From Tsukamurella sp. TY48 (GTDB lineage: Bacteria > Actinomycetota > Actinomycetes > Mycobacteriales > Mycobacteriaceae): a stretch of 64,000 nucleotides of DNA. Position 1 is the stretch's first letter. Every line of letters begins with the position of its first letter. Below the pieces are notes generated by a model. That model was not told the origin of the DNA. It searched no databases and saw only the letters and a list, made by a program, of their open reading frames with translations. The DNA is taken from the NCBI RefSeq assembly GCF_019656655.1, contig NZ_BPMV01000001.1, positions 2,914,001 through 2,978,000 of the forward strand. The letters run 5' to 3'. Positions 20,551-28,945 of this stretch are shown here, one piece after another. The translations under genes were made by a program, and so were the position numbers.

Positions 20551-21972
20551 GTGAAAACTGACACACGATCGTTCCGGATGGTCGTTCGCCGCGCCGCGCT
20601 GCTGGTCACCTCGACCGTCCTGCTGTCGGCGGGGGTGATCGCAGCGCCCTCCGCCTCGGCGCTTCCGCCGATCGTCGAGCCGGCACCGCCCGCCGACTCC
20701 TTCTACGACGCCCCGGCGAATCTCGCCGAGCTGGCGCCCGGCACGGTGATCCGGAGCCGCACCACGTCGGTGCGATCGCTGCAGGTGATGCCGGTGAACG
20801 TCGACGCGTGGCAGCTGGCCTACCGCACCAGTGATGCCGACAAGAAGCCCGCGATCACCGTGACCACCGTGCTGGTCCCGCGCGGCAAGAAGCCGACGAA
20901 GCTGCTCTCATACCAGGCGGCCACCGATTCGACGCTGCGCGTGTGTCAGCCCTCCTACGGGCTCACCAGCGGCGGCCCGATCGACCTCGGCAGCCCGTCG
21001 GGCCCCCTGACCTTCGCCATGCCCGGGGCGGAGATGCTGTTCGCGACGCTCGGCCTGAACGAGGGCTGGGCGGTGGCGATGCCCGACCACGGCGGCAGCG
21101 AGAACACCTTCCTCACCCCGCGCCAGCCCGGCTACGCAGTGCTCGACGGCATCCGCGCGGTGGAGAACTTCACCCGGCTGGGGCTGTCCGCCTCGACGCC
21201 CGTCGCGCTGTGGGGTTACTCGGGCGGCGCCATCGCCAGCAGTTGGACCATCGAGATGCAGCCCGGCTACGCGCCCGAGCTGAACATCCGCGGCGCCGCC
21301 TTCGGTGCGCCCGAGCGGGATCTCGCGGCCTCGCTGAAGAGCGTGAACACCTCGCTGCTCGCGGGGCTGATCCCGCTCGCGCTGTCGGCGCTGGGCAAGG
21401 ATTCGGAGGAGTTCCGCACCGCGCTGGACAAGGTGCTCACCCCGGAGGGCCGGTACCGCGTGAACGAGACGCGCCGCCACTGCATGCCGCAGAACGTGGT
21501 CTCGAACCTGTGGTTCGACTACAACCGCTTCCTCACCAAGCCCGTCGACGAGGTGCTCCGCATCCCCGCGATCAAGAAGGTGATCGATGAGCGCGGAGTG
21601 AGCGGCAAGGTGCCCACCGTGCCCGCGTACGTCTACAACGGCATCACCGAGGAGGTCGCCCCGATCACGGGCACCGACAAGCTGGTGAACTCGTACTGCG
21701 CGGGTGGCGCGTCGGTGACCTACCGCCGCGAGGAGTTCCCGCCCAACCCCGTGAAGCAGCTCATGACCACCCACGGCGTGGTGGTGGTGACCGGCGCCGG
21801 CGGCGCCTTCGACTGGATCAAGCAGCGGATGAACTCCACCGGTCCGGCGCCGAAGGGGTGCGATATCCGGAACGTCTTCAGTAGCGGACTCGCACCCGCC
21901 GCGGCCCAGGCCTTCGGCCAGGGAGTCGGCGCGATCGTCGCCGGACTCGTGGGCGCACCGATCGGGAGTTGA
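20551..21972 (+). CDS. Secreted lipase (secretory LIP family)
   Basis: The 473-residue protein has a long signal peptide (positive n-region with RR, then ALLVTSTVLLSAGVIAAPSA, cleavage likely ASA-LP near residue 38). The mature enzyme has the serine hydrolase elbow WGYSGGAIAS with nucleophile Ser224. A His near the C-terminal TTHGVVVVTG and an Asp/Glu complete the expected triad. This matches actinobacterial lipases of the Candida-like LIP family, which cleave triacylglycerols or cell-wall lipids outside the cell. It starts with GTG at 20551, with the leaderless promoter described separately. Confidence 0.85.
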   Translation: MKTDTRSFRMVVRRAALLVTSTVLLSAGVIAAPSASALPPIVEPAPPADSFYDAPANLAELAPGTVIRSRTTSVRSLQVMPVNVDAWQLAYRTSDADKKPAITVTTVLVPRGKKPTKLLSYQAATDSTLRVCQPSYGLTSGGPIDLGSPSGPLTFAMPGAEMLFATLGLNEGWAVAMPDHGGSENTFLTPRQPGYAVLDGIRAVENFTRLGLSASTPVALWGYSGGAIASSWTIEMQPGYAPELNIRGAAFGAPERDLAASLKSVNTSLLAGLIPLALSALGKDSEEFRTALDKVLTPEGRYRVNETRRHCMPQNVVSNLWFDYNRFLTKPVDEVLRIPAIKKVIDERGVSGKVPTVPAYVYNGITEEVAPITGTDKLVNSYCAGGASVTYRREEFPPNPVKQLMTTHGVVVVTGAGGAFDWIKQRMNSTGPAPKGCDIRNVFSSGLAPAAAQAFGQGVGAIVAGLVGAPIGS

Positions 21973-22111
21973 CGAAGCTCGGCGCGCACGGTGTGTGCGC
22001 GTGCGGTGCGTACGCGGTGCGTGCGGACATGCGTCGGTGGGGCGGTTAGTCGGTGATTGCCTGCGCTGGGCCCGGCTTGCGCTGTCGCTCGCCCTGAAAC
22101 AACCTGACCCG

Positions 22112-22136
22112 CTTGAAGTTTCAAGTCAAAAACTTG
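22112..22136. promoter_or_regulatory. Inverted repeats of CTTGA half-sites upstream of the DUF222 gene
   Basis: CTTGAA-GT-TTCAAG (22112-22125) is a perfect inverted repeat. CAAGT-N5-ACTTG (22122-22136) shares an arm with it. This AT-rich segment is unusual here and may be an operator. Confidence 0.4.
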
Positions 22137-22162
22137 TCAGTGGGTGGTCGTAGTGTCGGGTC

Positions 22163-23383
22163 ATGGACGAGGAAGACAAATCCGGTTCCGCCGCAGGGGA
22201 TGGCGGTGATGTTGTTGCCAGTCTTGCCGGGTTGGAGCGGGCTCGGGCGCGGGTGGTCTTCGATCAGTACCGGTTGATCGCGGAGTTGTTGCGGGTGCGG
22301 GTGTGTGAGCGGATCGCTGCCGGTGTCGCGCAGGATCGGTGGGAGACCGGTGTCGCAGCGGAGGTGGGGTTGGCGTTGCGGGTCTCCCCGCATCGCGCCG
22401 CTTCCATGCTCAACCGCGCTCGGGTGTTGGCGGCGGATCTGCCCGCCACATCGGCACGGTTACGCGATGGGGATGTCTCGCCGGAGGCGGTGGACGTGAT
22501 CATCTCCGGTCTCTCGCATCTGGAACCGCGACTGCGAGCCGAGGCCGATTCCGCCCTGTGTGGTGAGACCTTCGCTGCTGCCGGTTTGGGGTTGCGGCGA
22601 TTGCAGGATCGGGTGCGGGAGATCGCGTACCGGTTGGATGCGCGGGCCACGGTGGATCGGATCGGGCAGGCGGCGAAGGACCGGCGAGTCACCATTCGTC
22701 CGGCGCCGGACTGCATGGCGCGGGTTTCGATCCTGCTGCCGGTCGCGCAGGCCGTCGGCGTGTACGCCGCACTCAAGGGCGCCGCCGAGGCGGTGTTCGG
22801 TGCTCCGGGGGAGGTGCGGAGTCGGGCGCAGGTGATGGCCGATACCGCGTTCGCGTGTCTCACCGGCCGTGATGCCGCCGACGGGCAGCCGGTCACGGTG
22901 AATCTCACCGTTCCCGCAGCGGTCCTGCTCGGTGACCAGCCGGGCACTGCGCATCTCGCGAACGGTGGCACGCTGCCGGCGGAGATCGCCCGCCACCTGA
23001 TCGGGAAAGCTGCCGCGAACGCGGTGGCCTGGGTCAAACGCTTGTACGTGCAGCCGGAATCCGGGGCGGTGGTCGCATTGGATTCCCGGTCGCGGTTGTT
23101 CCCGGCGGGGTTGGCGGAGGTGATCGCCGCTCGCGACCGGTACTGCCGCACTCCGTATTGCGATGCTCCGATCGCCCACACCGACCACATCGTCGCGCAC
23201 GCGAAAGGTGGCCCCACGAGCCTGGCCAACGGGCAGGGGCTGTGTGTGGCGTGCAACTACGCCAAGGAAGCCGCCGGCTGGTCCAGCCGTACCGTCACCG
23301 ACCCGTCGGGGAGGCACACCGTCGAAACCCGGACGCCCACCGGGCATGTGCACCGATCCACGGCACCGCCCCAGGCGGCATAG
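22163..23383 (+). CDS. DUF222 / HNH endonuclease family protein (13E12 repeat-type)
   Basis: The 406-residue protein combines an N-terminal DUF222 helical domain (about 20-270, with RVSPHRAASMLNRARVLAAD) and a C-terminal HNH nuclease domain. The HNH part reads RDRYCRTPYCDAPIAHTDHI, then CVACNYAKEA, with paired Cys and His typical of the metal site. Members are multicopy in mycobacterial and Tsukamurella-type genomes (REP13E12) and behave as mobile or repeated genes. The role is unknown. GC and codon use are somewhat lower than neighbours. TAGTGT lies 6 bases upstream of the ATG, so a leaderless mRNA is possible. Confidence 0.85.
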   Translation: MDEEDKSGSAAGDGGDVVASLAGLERARARVVFDQYRLIAELLRVRVCERIAAGVAQDRWETGVAAEVGLALRVSPHRAASMLNRARVLAADLPATSARLRDGDVSPEAVDVIISGLSHLEPRLRAEADSALCGETFAAAGLGLRRLQDRVREIAYRLDARATVDRIGQAAKDRRVTIRPAPDCMARVSILLPVAQAVGVYAALKGAAEAVFGAPGEVRSRAQVMADTAFACLTGRDAADGQPVTVNLTVPAAVLLGDQPGTAHLANGGTLPAEIARHLIGKAAANAVAWVKRLYVQPESGAVVALDSRSRLFPAGLAEVIAARDRYCRTPYCDAPIAHTDHIVAHAKGGPTSLANGQGLCVACNYAKEAAGWSSRTVTDPSGRHTVETRTPTGHVHRSTAPPQAA

Positions 23384-23384
23384 G

Positions 23385-23699
23385 TCAATCGATGCCACCC
23401 AGGCGGAGTACGGCGGCGGTGGCGCCCGCGGCCAGGATCACCAGTGGGAGCGGCGCGCGTCGCCATGCCAACAGGCCCGCCACCGCCACACCGGCGAAGC
23501 GCGCGAACCCGGCGAGTTCCCGGCCGTCCGCAACGGCGGCGGTGGCCATCACTCCCGCCAGCAGGGCCATGGCGCACAGATCCACGGTGCGCCGCGCACG
23601 TGGGCTCAGCTCGAACCTGCCCACCACCATCGGGCCCGCAGCGCGAAACAGGAAGGTGACCACCGCGAGTGCCGCTCCGGCACAGAGAACGGCGATCAC
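23385..23699 (-). CDS. azlD: AzlD-family membrane protein (branched-chain amino acid transport)
   Basis: The 104-residue product, from GTG at 23699, has four hydrophobic segments and the AzlD start VLCAGAALAVVTFLFRAAGP. The GTG overlaps the TGA of the azlC gene by 4 bases (23696-23699). AzlC and AzlD form a branched-chain amino acid or small-molecule exporter pair. An earlier GTG at 23705 is also in frame but less well placed. Confidence 0.82.
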   Translation of the reverse strand: MIAVLCAGAALAVVTFLFRAAGPMVVGRFELSPRARRTVDLCAMALLAGVMATAAVADGRELAGFARFAGVAVAGLLAWRRAPLPLVILAAGATAAVLRLGGID

Positions 23700-24379
23700 G
23701 GCCACGACCCCGTCGCCAGCCGCAGAACGGGCAGGGCCAGCAGCGCGAGCACCGGCGCCAGACCGGTGGGCGCCCACGGCACGGCGCCGAGCGCCAGCAG
23801 CGCCGCAACGAGAAGCGGTGTTCGCGAGGACGACTCGCGCAGCGCAGGAATCAGCAGCGCCAGGATCACCGCCGGGAACACCGCATCGAGGCCGAGTGCC
23901 TCCGGCGAGATCACCGACCCGATCGCCGCCCCCGCCGCGGCGCCCAGCGGCCAGGCGAAGGCGATGCCGCCACCGGCATAGGTCAGCCCGCGGCGGCCCG
24001 ATTCGACATCGGGCTGGGCCAGCGCCAGCGCGACCGATTCGTCGTTGATGAGATGCATCCGCGCCACGCGACCCGCCCCGGTTCCGAGATACGGCGCGGC
24101 CGCCAGACCGTAGGGAAGGTGGCGCGCATTGACCAGCGCACCCGCCGCGAAGGCGACCACGGGCGCGCCGCCCGCAGCGATGAGTCCGACGAAGAGCATC
24201 TCCGAGGAGGCGGCCAGCACGGTGAGACCGAGCGCGGGCGCGAACCACCACGGCAGGCCGGCGGCCACCGTCTGCGCCCCGTAGGCGAGCCCGATGCAGG
24301 CCACCGCCGCCGAGAGCATCGCCGCGGGCCGGACCAGCGGATCCGCCGCGATCGTTCGCCATGTCGTACGCATGTCCAC
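23696..24379 (-). CDS. azlC: AzlC-family permease
   Basis: The 227-residue membrane protein shows the AzlC pattern: AAMLSAAVACIGLAYGAQTV, APALGLTVLAASSEMLFVGL, GALVNARHLPYGLAAAPYLG and repeated hydrophobic segments. ATG at 24379 or 24373 are both possible. It would export branched-chain amino acids or analogues with azlD. The divergent XRE-cupin regulator gene starts 58 bases away, and a 26-bp palindrome lies in the gap. Confidence 0.85.
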   Translation of the reverse strand: MDMRTTWRTIAADPLVRPAAMLSAAVACIGLAYGAQTVAAGLPWWFAPALGLTVLAASSEMLFVGLIAAGGAPVVAFAAGALVNARHLPYGLAAAPYLGTGAGRVARMHLINDESVALALAQPDVESGRRGLTYAGGGIAFAWPLGAAAGAAIGSVISPEALGLDAVFPAVILALLIPALRESSSRTPLLVAALLALGAVPWAPTGLAPVLALLALPVLRLATGSWP

Positions 24380-24382
24380 TAC

Positions 24383-24408
24383 GATGAACTGAAGTACATC
24401 AGTTCGTC
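24383..24408. promoter_or_regulatory. 26-bp near-perfect palindrome between azlC and the XRE-cupin gene
   Basis: GATGAACTGA (24383-24392), six central bases AGTACA, then TCAGTTCGTC (24399-24408). The arms match except for one T-G pair, and the centre GTAC is itself palindromic. It fits an operator for the adjacent XRE regulator controlling both divergent genes. Confidence 0.6.
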
Positions 24409-24437
24409 AAGTCGAACGATCGGAGTTTCTGCCGAAC

Positions 24438-24989
24438 ATGTCGAGCGTACCCATCATGGCCATCGCGGCCGGGATCCAGCGTGAACGCACCCGGGCGGGC
24501 TGGAGCATGGCCGAACTCGCCCGCCGGGCGAATGTCGCCAAATCCACCCTCTCGCAGCTCGAAGCGGGCACCGGAAACCCCAGCGTGGAAACGCTGTGGG
24601 CACTGGCGACCGCCCTCGAGATCCCCTTCGCGCAGCTCCTGGGCGGCGGGAACGTGGAGGTCACGGTGGTGCGCGCGGGCGAAGGTGCCACAGTGCCGTC
24701 CGATTCCGCCGACTACGCCGCCACCCTGCTCAGCGCCTCACCGCCGGGCGTGCGCCGCGACGTCTACCGAATCGATGCGGAGCCGGGGTCACGCCGCGAG
24801 TCGGCGGCGCACGTCCTCGGCACCGTCGAACACGTCCTGCTGTGCAGCGGCGAGGCGCGAGTGGGGCCCACCGACAGCCCCGTGACCCTGGCGCCGGGCG
24901 ATTTCATGACCTATCCCGGCGATGCACCGCACGTCTTCGAGGCCGTGGCGCCGGGTACCCGGGCGGTGCTGATCAGCGATCAGCGCTGA
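24438..24989 (+). CDS. XRE-family HTH regulator with C-terminal cupin domain
   Basis: The 183-residue protein joins an N-terminal HTH (about 10-70, AAGIQRERTRAGWSMAELARRA and KSTLSQLEAGTGNPSVETLW) to a C-terminal cupin (about 100-180, with GDFMTYPGDAPHVFE). This architecture is known for regulators of amino-acid export and catabolism. It is divergent from azlCD with the palindrome between, so it probably represses them in response to an amino acid bound by the cupin. ATG at 24438 chosen; ATG at 24456 also possible. Its 3' end overlaps the convergent TetR gene by 17 bases. Confidence 0.88.
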   Translation: MSSVPIMAIAAGIQRERTRAGWSMAELARRANVAKSTLSQLEAGTGNPSVETLWALATALEIPFAQLLGGGNVEVTVVRAGEGATVPSDSADYAATLLSASPPGVRRDVYRIDAEPGSRRESAAHVLGTVEHVLLCSGEARVGPTDSPVTLAPGDFMTYPGDAPHVFEAVAPGTRAVLISDQR

Positions 24990-25644
24990 GCCGCTGGTCC
25001 GCAGGTGCGTCCACCGGAGCGAGCGCGCTCGGTTCGATCGCCACCGGGTTCTCCTTGAGGCCGATCAGGCCGTACCAGGAGAGGTTCACGATGTGTGCGG
25101 CCACGGCCTCCTTCGGCGGCGTGCGGACCTCCAGCCACCACTGCGCGGTCATCGCGACCATGCCGACGAGCGCCTGGGCGTACAGCGGAGCGAGCGTGGG
25201 ATCGAGGTGCTTGCGCTCGAACTCGCCCTCGAGGTGGCTCTCCACCTGCCCGACCAGGTCGTTGAGGAGGGTGGAGTAGCCGCCCGCATGCTCGACGGAG
25301 CTGTTGCGGGTGAGGATGCGGAAGCCGTCGGAGCGTTCCTCGACGTAGGTGAGCAGTGCCAGCGCGATCTGCTCGATCCGCGACTTCGACCGGTCCTCTA
25401 GCATGGCGCGCGAGAAGACCTCGAGGACCATCTCCATCTCGCGGTCCACGACCACCGCGTACAGGCCTTCCTTACCGCCGAAGTGCTCGTACACCACGGG
25501 TTTCGAGACGCCGGCCTTCGCGGCCACCTCCTCGATGGTGGCGGCCGCGTAGCCGCGGTCGGCGAACACCGACCGCGCGGTGTCCACCAACTGGCTGCGG
25601 CGCTCCGCGGCCGTCATCCGCTTGCGCGGCTTCGCCGTGGTCAC
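24973..25644 (-). CDS. TetR-family transcriptional regulator
   Basis: The 223-residue protein has a TetR HTH (about 10-60, MTAAERRSQLVDTARSVFAD, then KAGVSKPVVYEHFGGKEGLY) and a ligand-binding helical domain. It overlaps by 4 bases the preceding membrane-protein gene, so they form one transcript. In M. tuberculosis Rv1019 (TetR) precedes mfd. If the 15-42 kb segment were inverted this gene would stand just before mfd, so orthology with Rv1019 is plausible but unproven. Confidence 0.85.
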   Translation of the reverse strand: MTTAKPRKRMTAAERRSQLVDTARSVFADRGYAAATIEEVAAKAGVSKPVVYEHFGGKEGLYAVVVDREMEMVLEVFSRAMLEDRSKSRIEQIALALLTYVEERSDGFRILTRNSSVEHAGGYSTLLNDLVGQVESHLEGEFERKHLDPTLAPLYAQALVGMVAMTAQWWLEVRTPPKEAVAAHIVNLSWYGLIGLKENPVAIEPSALAPVDAPADQRLSADR

Positions 25645-25997
25645 TTCGTGTCCGCCTCCCCGGCGGTGTCGGGCACGGGGTCGGAGGCGGGCACGGAATC
25701 CGAGGTGGGCACGGAATCCGAGGCGGGCGCGGCGACGGAATCGTCCTTCTGCGCCGCGACCTGCTTCTGATACGCCTCCTCGGCGCGGGCGTACTGGTTC
25801 TTGATGGTGCGGCTGGCGTACACCAGGCCCACGAAGAACAGGATCTCGAAGACGATCGCCCCGATGTACAGCGCGCGGGCACCGGTGGTGGTGGCATCGG
25901 TCAGCCGCCAGATCAGCACGCCCAGCACCAGCAGCAGCACGGCCCCCATCGATTTCAACTGCAGGCCGTTGCTGAACGGAAGCGGCTTCTCACTCAT
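25641..25997 (-). CDS. Two-span membrane protein with Ser/Pro/Asp-rich tail
   Basis: The 118-residue protein has two hydrophobic segments (about 16-33 and 44-62, GAVLLLVLGVLIWRL and IGAIVFEILFFVGLVYAS). A charged stretch and a C-terminal low-complexity repeat (SDSVPTSDSVPASDPVP) follow, coded by an 18-bp DNA repeat. The function is unknown. ATG at 25997 is 33 bases past the nuoN stop on the same strand, and its end overlaps the TetR gene, so it may be co-transcribed with the complex I operon. Confidence 0.6.
   Translation of the reverse strand: MSEKPLPFSNGLQLKSMGAVLLLVLGVLIWRLTDATTTGARALYIGAIVFEILFFVGLVYASRTIKNQYARAEEAYQKQVAAQKDDSVAAPASDSVPTSDSVPASDPVPDTAGEADTK
25684..25737 (+). repeat. 18-bp tandem repeat (about 2.5 units) within a membrane-protein gene
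   Basis: GAGGCGGGCACGGAATCC (25684-25701) is followed by a copy differing by one base (25702-25719) and a degraded third unit to 25737. It encodes the SDSVPA-type repeat in the tail, so repeat number may vary between strains. Confidence 0.75.
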
Positions 25998-26030
25998 GAA
26001 GATCGATTGTAGTGCCGTGCGTACACCGTC

Positions 26031-27473
26031 TCACCGCCCCAACAGCGACAGATCGCCGAACAGGTCCAACAGCGGCTGCGGGTACACGCCCAGCACCACC
26101 ACCGAGACGGCGCCCACGCCGATCGCGAACCAGGTGAGAGTGTCGGCGGCGGGCACCTCGGGCGTGTACTCGTGGTCGGGGGCGAAGTACATCGTCACGA
26201 TCACCCGCAGGTAGAACACAGCCGCCACCGCGCTCGCGAGCACGCCGACCACCACGAGCCACACCCCGCCCCGCTCCGCCGCTGCCGCGAAGACCGCGAA
26301 CTTGCCGACGAATCCGCTGGTCAACGGGATGCCGGCGAAGGCCAGCAGGAACAGTGCCATGGCACCGGCGAGTGCGGGCCGGCGCCGCCCGAGACCCGCC
26401 CACCGGTCCAACTCGCTCACCTCGACAGTCCGGCCGTCGGGCTGGACCTCGCGCACCGCACCCGCCACCGCGAACGCGCCGACGGTGCTCAGCGCGTAGA
26501 CCGCCAGGTAGAAGCACACCGCCCCCATCCCGCGGACCGTCCCCGCGTACACGCCCACCAACAGGAAGCCCGTGTGCGCGATCGCCGAGTACGCCAACAT
26601 CCGCTTCACGTCCGACTGGGTCACCGCCGCGATCGAGCCGACCGCGAGGGTCGCGACGGCCACCACGGCGGCCACCGGCCGCCAGGGGACGTCGTCGAAG
26701 GCCACCATGGTGATCCGCACCAGCACGCCGAACGCGGCGATCTTGGTGGCCGACGCCATGAACGCCGTCACGGGCGTGGGCGCGCCCTGATAGACATCGG
26801 GCACCCACGAATGGAACGGGACGGCACCCACCTTGAACAGCAGGCCCACGCCGATCAGGGCGGCGCCGGCCGCGCCGAGCACCTCGTCCTGCGGCGCCGC
26901 GGCGATGTCCGTGGAACCGGTGGCGGCGAACCGCAGCGCCACACCGAACAACAGGATCGCGGAGCTGAACGCGCCCAACAGGAAGTACTTCAGCGCCGCC
27001 TCCAGCGGCAGCAGATCGCGACGCCGCGCCAGTGCGCACATCAGGTACAGCGGCAGCGAGAACACCTCGAGCGCCACGAACAGCGTGAGCCAGTCCTCCG
27101 CCGAGACGAAGGCCAGCATGCCGCCGAGCGCGAACATCGCCAGCGGCACCGCCTCGGTGTGCGTGAGCGGATTGCCCCGCGCCACCATCAGCGCCAGCGC
27201 GGGCAGTGCCGCGATCAGCAACAGGCCCTGCAGGGCCAGCGACAATCCGTCCGCCGCCACCGATCCGAGGATCACCGCGCGCGGCGACGCATCGTCGTTC
27301 GCGAGGGCGACCACCGCGACGAAGGCCGCGACCACCGCGGTACCGCTCAGCACCCCGTGCACCACGGTGCGCGACGCGGCGGGGGCGAAGGCCTCCACCA
27401 GCACGCCGATGATCGCGGCGCCGAAGACGATCAGCGCCGGGGCGATCTGCGCGTACTCGATCGACGGGTTCAT
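26031..27473 (-). CDS. nuoN: NADH-quinone oxidoreductase subunit N
   Basis: The 480-residue antiporter-like subunit of the complex I membrane arm has about 14 hydrophobic segments. It shows conserved QSDVKRMLAYSAIAHTGFLL and FVALEVFSLPLYLMCALARR, including the Lys and Glu used in proton translocation. It is the last gene of the nuo operon. ATG at 27473 overlaps the nuoM stop (27470). Identity is supported by its position at the end of nuoA-N. Confidence 0.97.
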   Translation of the reverse strand: MNPSIEYAQIAPALIVFGAAIIGVLVEAFAPAASRTVVHGVLSGTAVVAAFVAVVALANDDASPRAVILGSVAADGLSLALQGLLLIAALPALALMVARGNPLTHTEAVPLAMFALGGMLAFVSAEDWLTLFVALEVFSLPLYLMCALARRRDLLPLEAALKYFLLGAFSSAILLFGVALRFAATGSTDIAAAPQDEVLGAAGAALIGVGLLFKVGAVPFHSWVPDVYQGAPTPVTAFMASATKIAAFGVLVRITMVAFDDVPWRPVAAVVAVATLAVGSIAAVTQSDVKRMLAYSAIAHTGFLLVGVYAGTVRGMGAVCFYLAVYALSTVGAFAVAGAVREVQPDGRTVEVSELDRWAGLGRRRPALAGAMALFLLAFAGIPLTSGFVGKFAVFAAAAERGGVWLVVVGVLASAVAAVFYLRVIVTMYFAPDHEYTPEVPAADTLTWFAIGVGAVSVVVLGVYPQPLLDLFGDLSLLGR

Positions 27474-28945
27474 CGCACGACCTCACTGGTCGCGGCCACG
27501 GACGGATTGATCGCATCCAGTACCGGCCCGGGGAACAGGCCCAGGGCGAACAGGGCGACGATGAGCGGGACCAGGACGGCGAGCTCGCCCGGGCGGGCGT
27601 CGTCGACGGTGCGCGCCACCGACACCGGTGTGGGGCCGGTGAAGATCCGCTGGTAGGTCCACAGGACGTACATCGCCGACAGGACGAGCGCGGTCACCGC
27701 GACCATCGCGGCCACCGCCCACCGCGGGTAGGTGCCGACGACCACCAGTAGTTCGGAGACGAAGGGCCCCAACCCCGGAAGCGACAGCGTCGCGAGCCCG
27801 GCGATCAGGAAGATCGCCCCCAGCTTCGGGGCCTTCGCCCAGGCGCCGCCGAAGTCGGCGATACGGCGACTTCCGCGGCGCGCCACCAGGACTCCGGCCA
27901 CCAGGAAGAGCGCGGCCGTGGCGACCCCGTGGTTCACCATGTACAGCACCGAACCGGCCTGCGAATCGCCGGTGCGGGCGAAGATCCCGAGGATGATGAA
28001 GCCGAAATGGGAGATCGAGGTGTACGCGATCAGCGCCATCACATCGCTCTGCCCGATGGCCAGTACCGCGCCGTAGACGATGCCGATCACCGCCAGTGCG
28101 GCGATCCACGGGGCGAACTTCGCGGAGGCGTCGGGGAACAACGTGAGGCAGTAGCGCAGCATCCCGAAGGTGCCCACCTTGTCGACCACCGCCATCATCA
28201 GCACCGCGGTGGGCGGCGTCGTCTGCACGGCGGCACCGGGAAGCCAGGTGTGCAGGGGCCACAGCGGCGCCTTCACCGCGAAGGCGAACAGGAAGCCCAG
28301 GAACATGAGGTTCTGCGCCGCACCGGGTTCGATGCTTCCCGCCGCCGCGCGCAGGTCGAAGGTGCCGGTGGTGGCGTACAGGCTGACCACCGCGGCCAGC
28401 ATGATCAGGCCGCCCGCCAGGTTGTAGAGCAGGAACTTCACCGCGGCCCGCGATCGCCGTCCGGGCTCGCTGCCGGTGCCGCCGTACCCGCCGATCAGGA
28501 AGTACAGCGGGATCAGCATGGCCTCGAACACCAGGTAGAACAGCAGCACGTCGGTGGCGACGAAGCTCAGCAGCACGCCCGCCTCCACCGCGAGCGTCAG
28601 CGCGACGTAGGCGCCCGCCAGGCGTCCGCTGCCCTCGGGTGCGGTCTCGCGCCGTCCGGCGAGCAGCAGGATCGGGACCAGCGCGGCGGTCAGCAGAACC
28701 AGCACGAGGCCGGTCCCATCGAGCGCGAGCCGGTACCCCGCACCGAACGACGGTATCCAGCGGTGCGATTCGGCGAACTGGAAGCCGCCCCCGGTGTCGA
28801 AGGCAGCGGCCAGGCCCACCGCGACGCCGAGCGCGACGAGCGCGGCCGCGTACCCGATCCAGCGCGCGGCCCGGGGGACCGCCGCGGCCGCGACGGCGCC
28901 CACCGCGGGCACCGCCCACAGCAGGGTCAGCCAGGGCGCGCTCAT
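27470..28945 (-). CDS. nuoM: NADH-quinone oxidoreductase subunit M
   Basis: The product has 491 residues from ATG at 28945. Membrane arm proton pump of complex I, with [20 protein letters not shown] (the conserved Glu), [40 protein letters not shown] and about 14 segments. The start overlaps the nuoL stop by 4 bases (28942-28945). Typical length is about 500. Confidence 0.96.
   Translation of the reverse strand: MSAPWLTLLWAVPAVGAVAAAAVPRAARWIGYAAALVALGVAVGLAAAFDTGGGFQFAESHRWIPSFGAGYRLALDGTGLVLVLLTAALVPILLLAGRRETAPEGSGRLAGAYVALTLAVEAGVLLSFVATDVLLFYLVFEAMLIPLYFLIGGYGGTGSEPGRRSRAAVKFLLYNLAGGLIMLAAVVSLYATTGTFDLRAAAGSIEPGAAQNLMFLGFLFAFAVKAPLWPLHTWLPGAAVQTTPPTAVLMMAVVDKVGTFGMLRYCLTLFPDASAKFAPWIAALAVIGIVYGAVLAIGQSDVMALIAYTSISHFGFIILGIFARTGDSQAGSVLYMVNHGVATAALFLVAGVLVARRGSRRIADFGGAWAKAPKLGAIFLIAGLATLSLPGLGPFVSELLVVVGTYPRWAVAAMVAVTALVLSAMYVLWTYQRIFTGPTPVSVARTVDDARPGELAVLVPLIVALFALGLFPGPVLDAINPSVAATSEVVR

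Noticed and set aside
22163-23383. DUF222/HNH gene as an intact mobile element or intein
   Set aside because: No flanking terminal repeats or target duplication seen; it looks like a stand-alone member of a repeated gene family.
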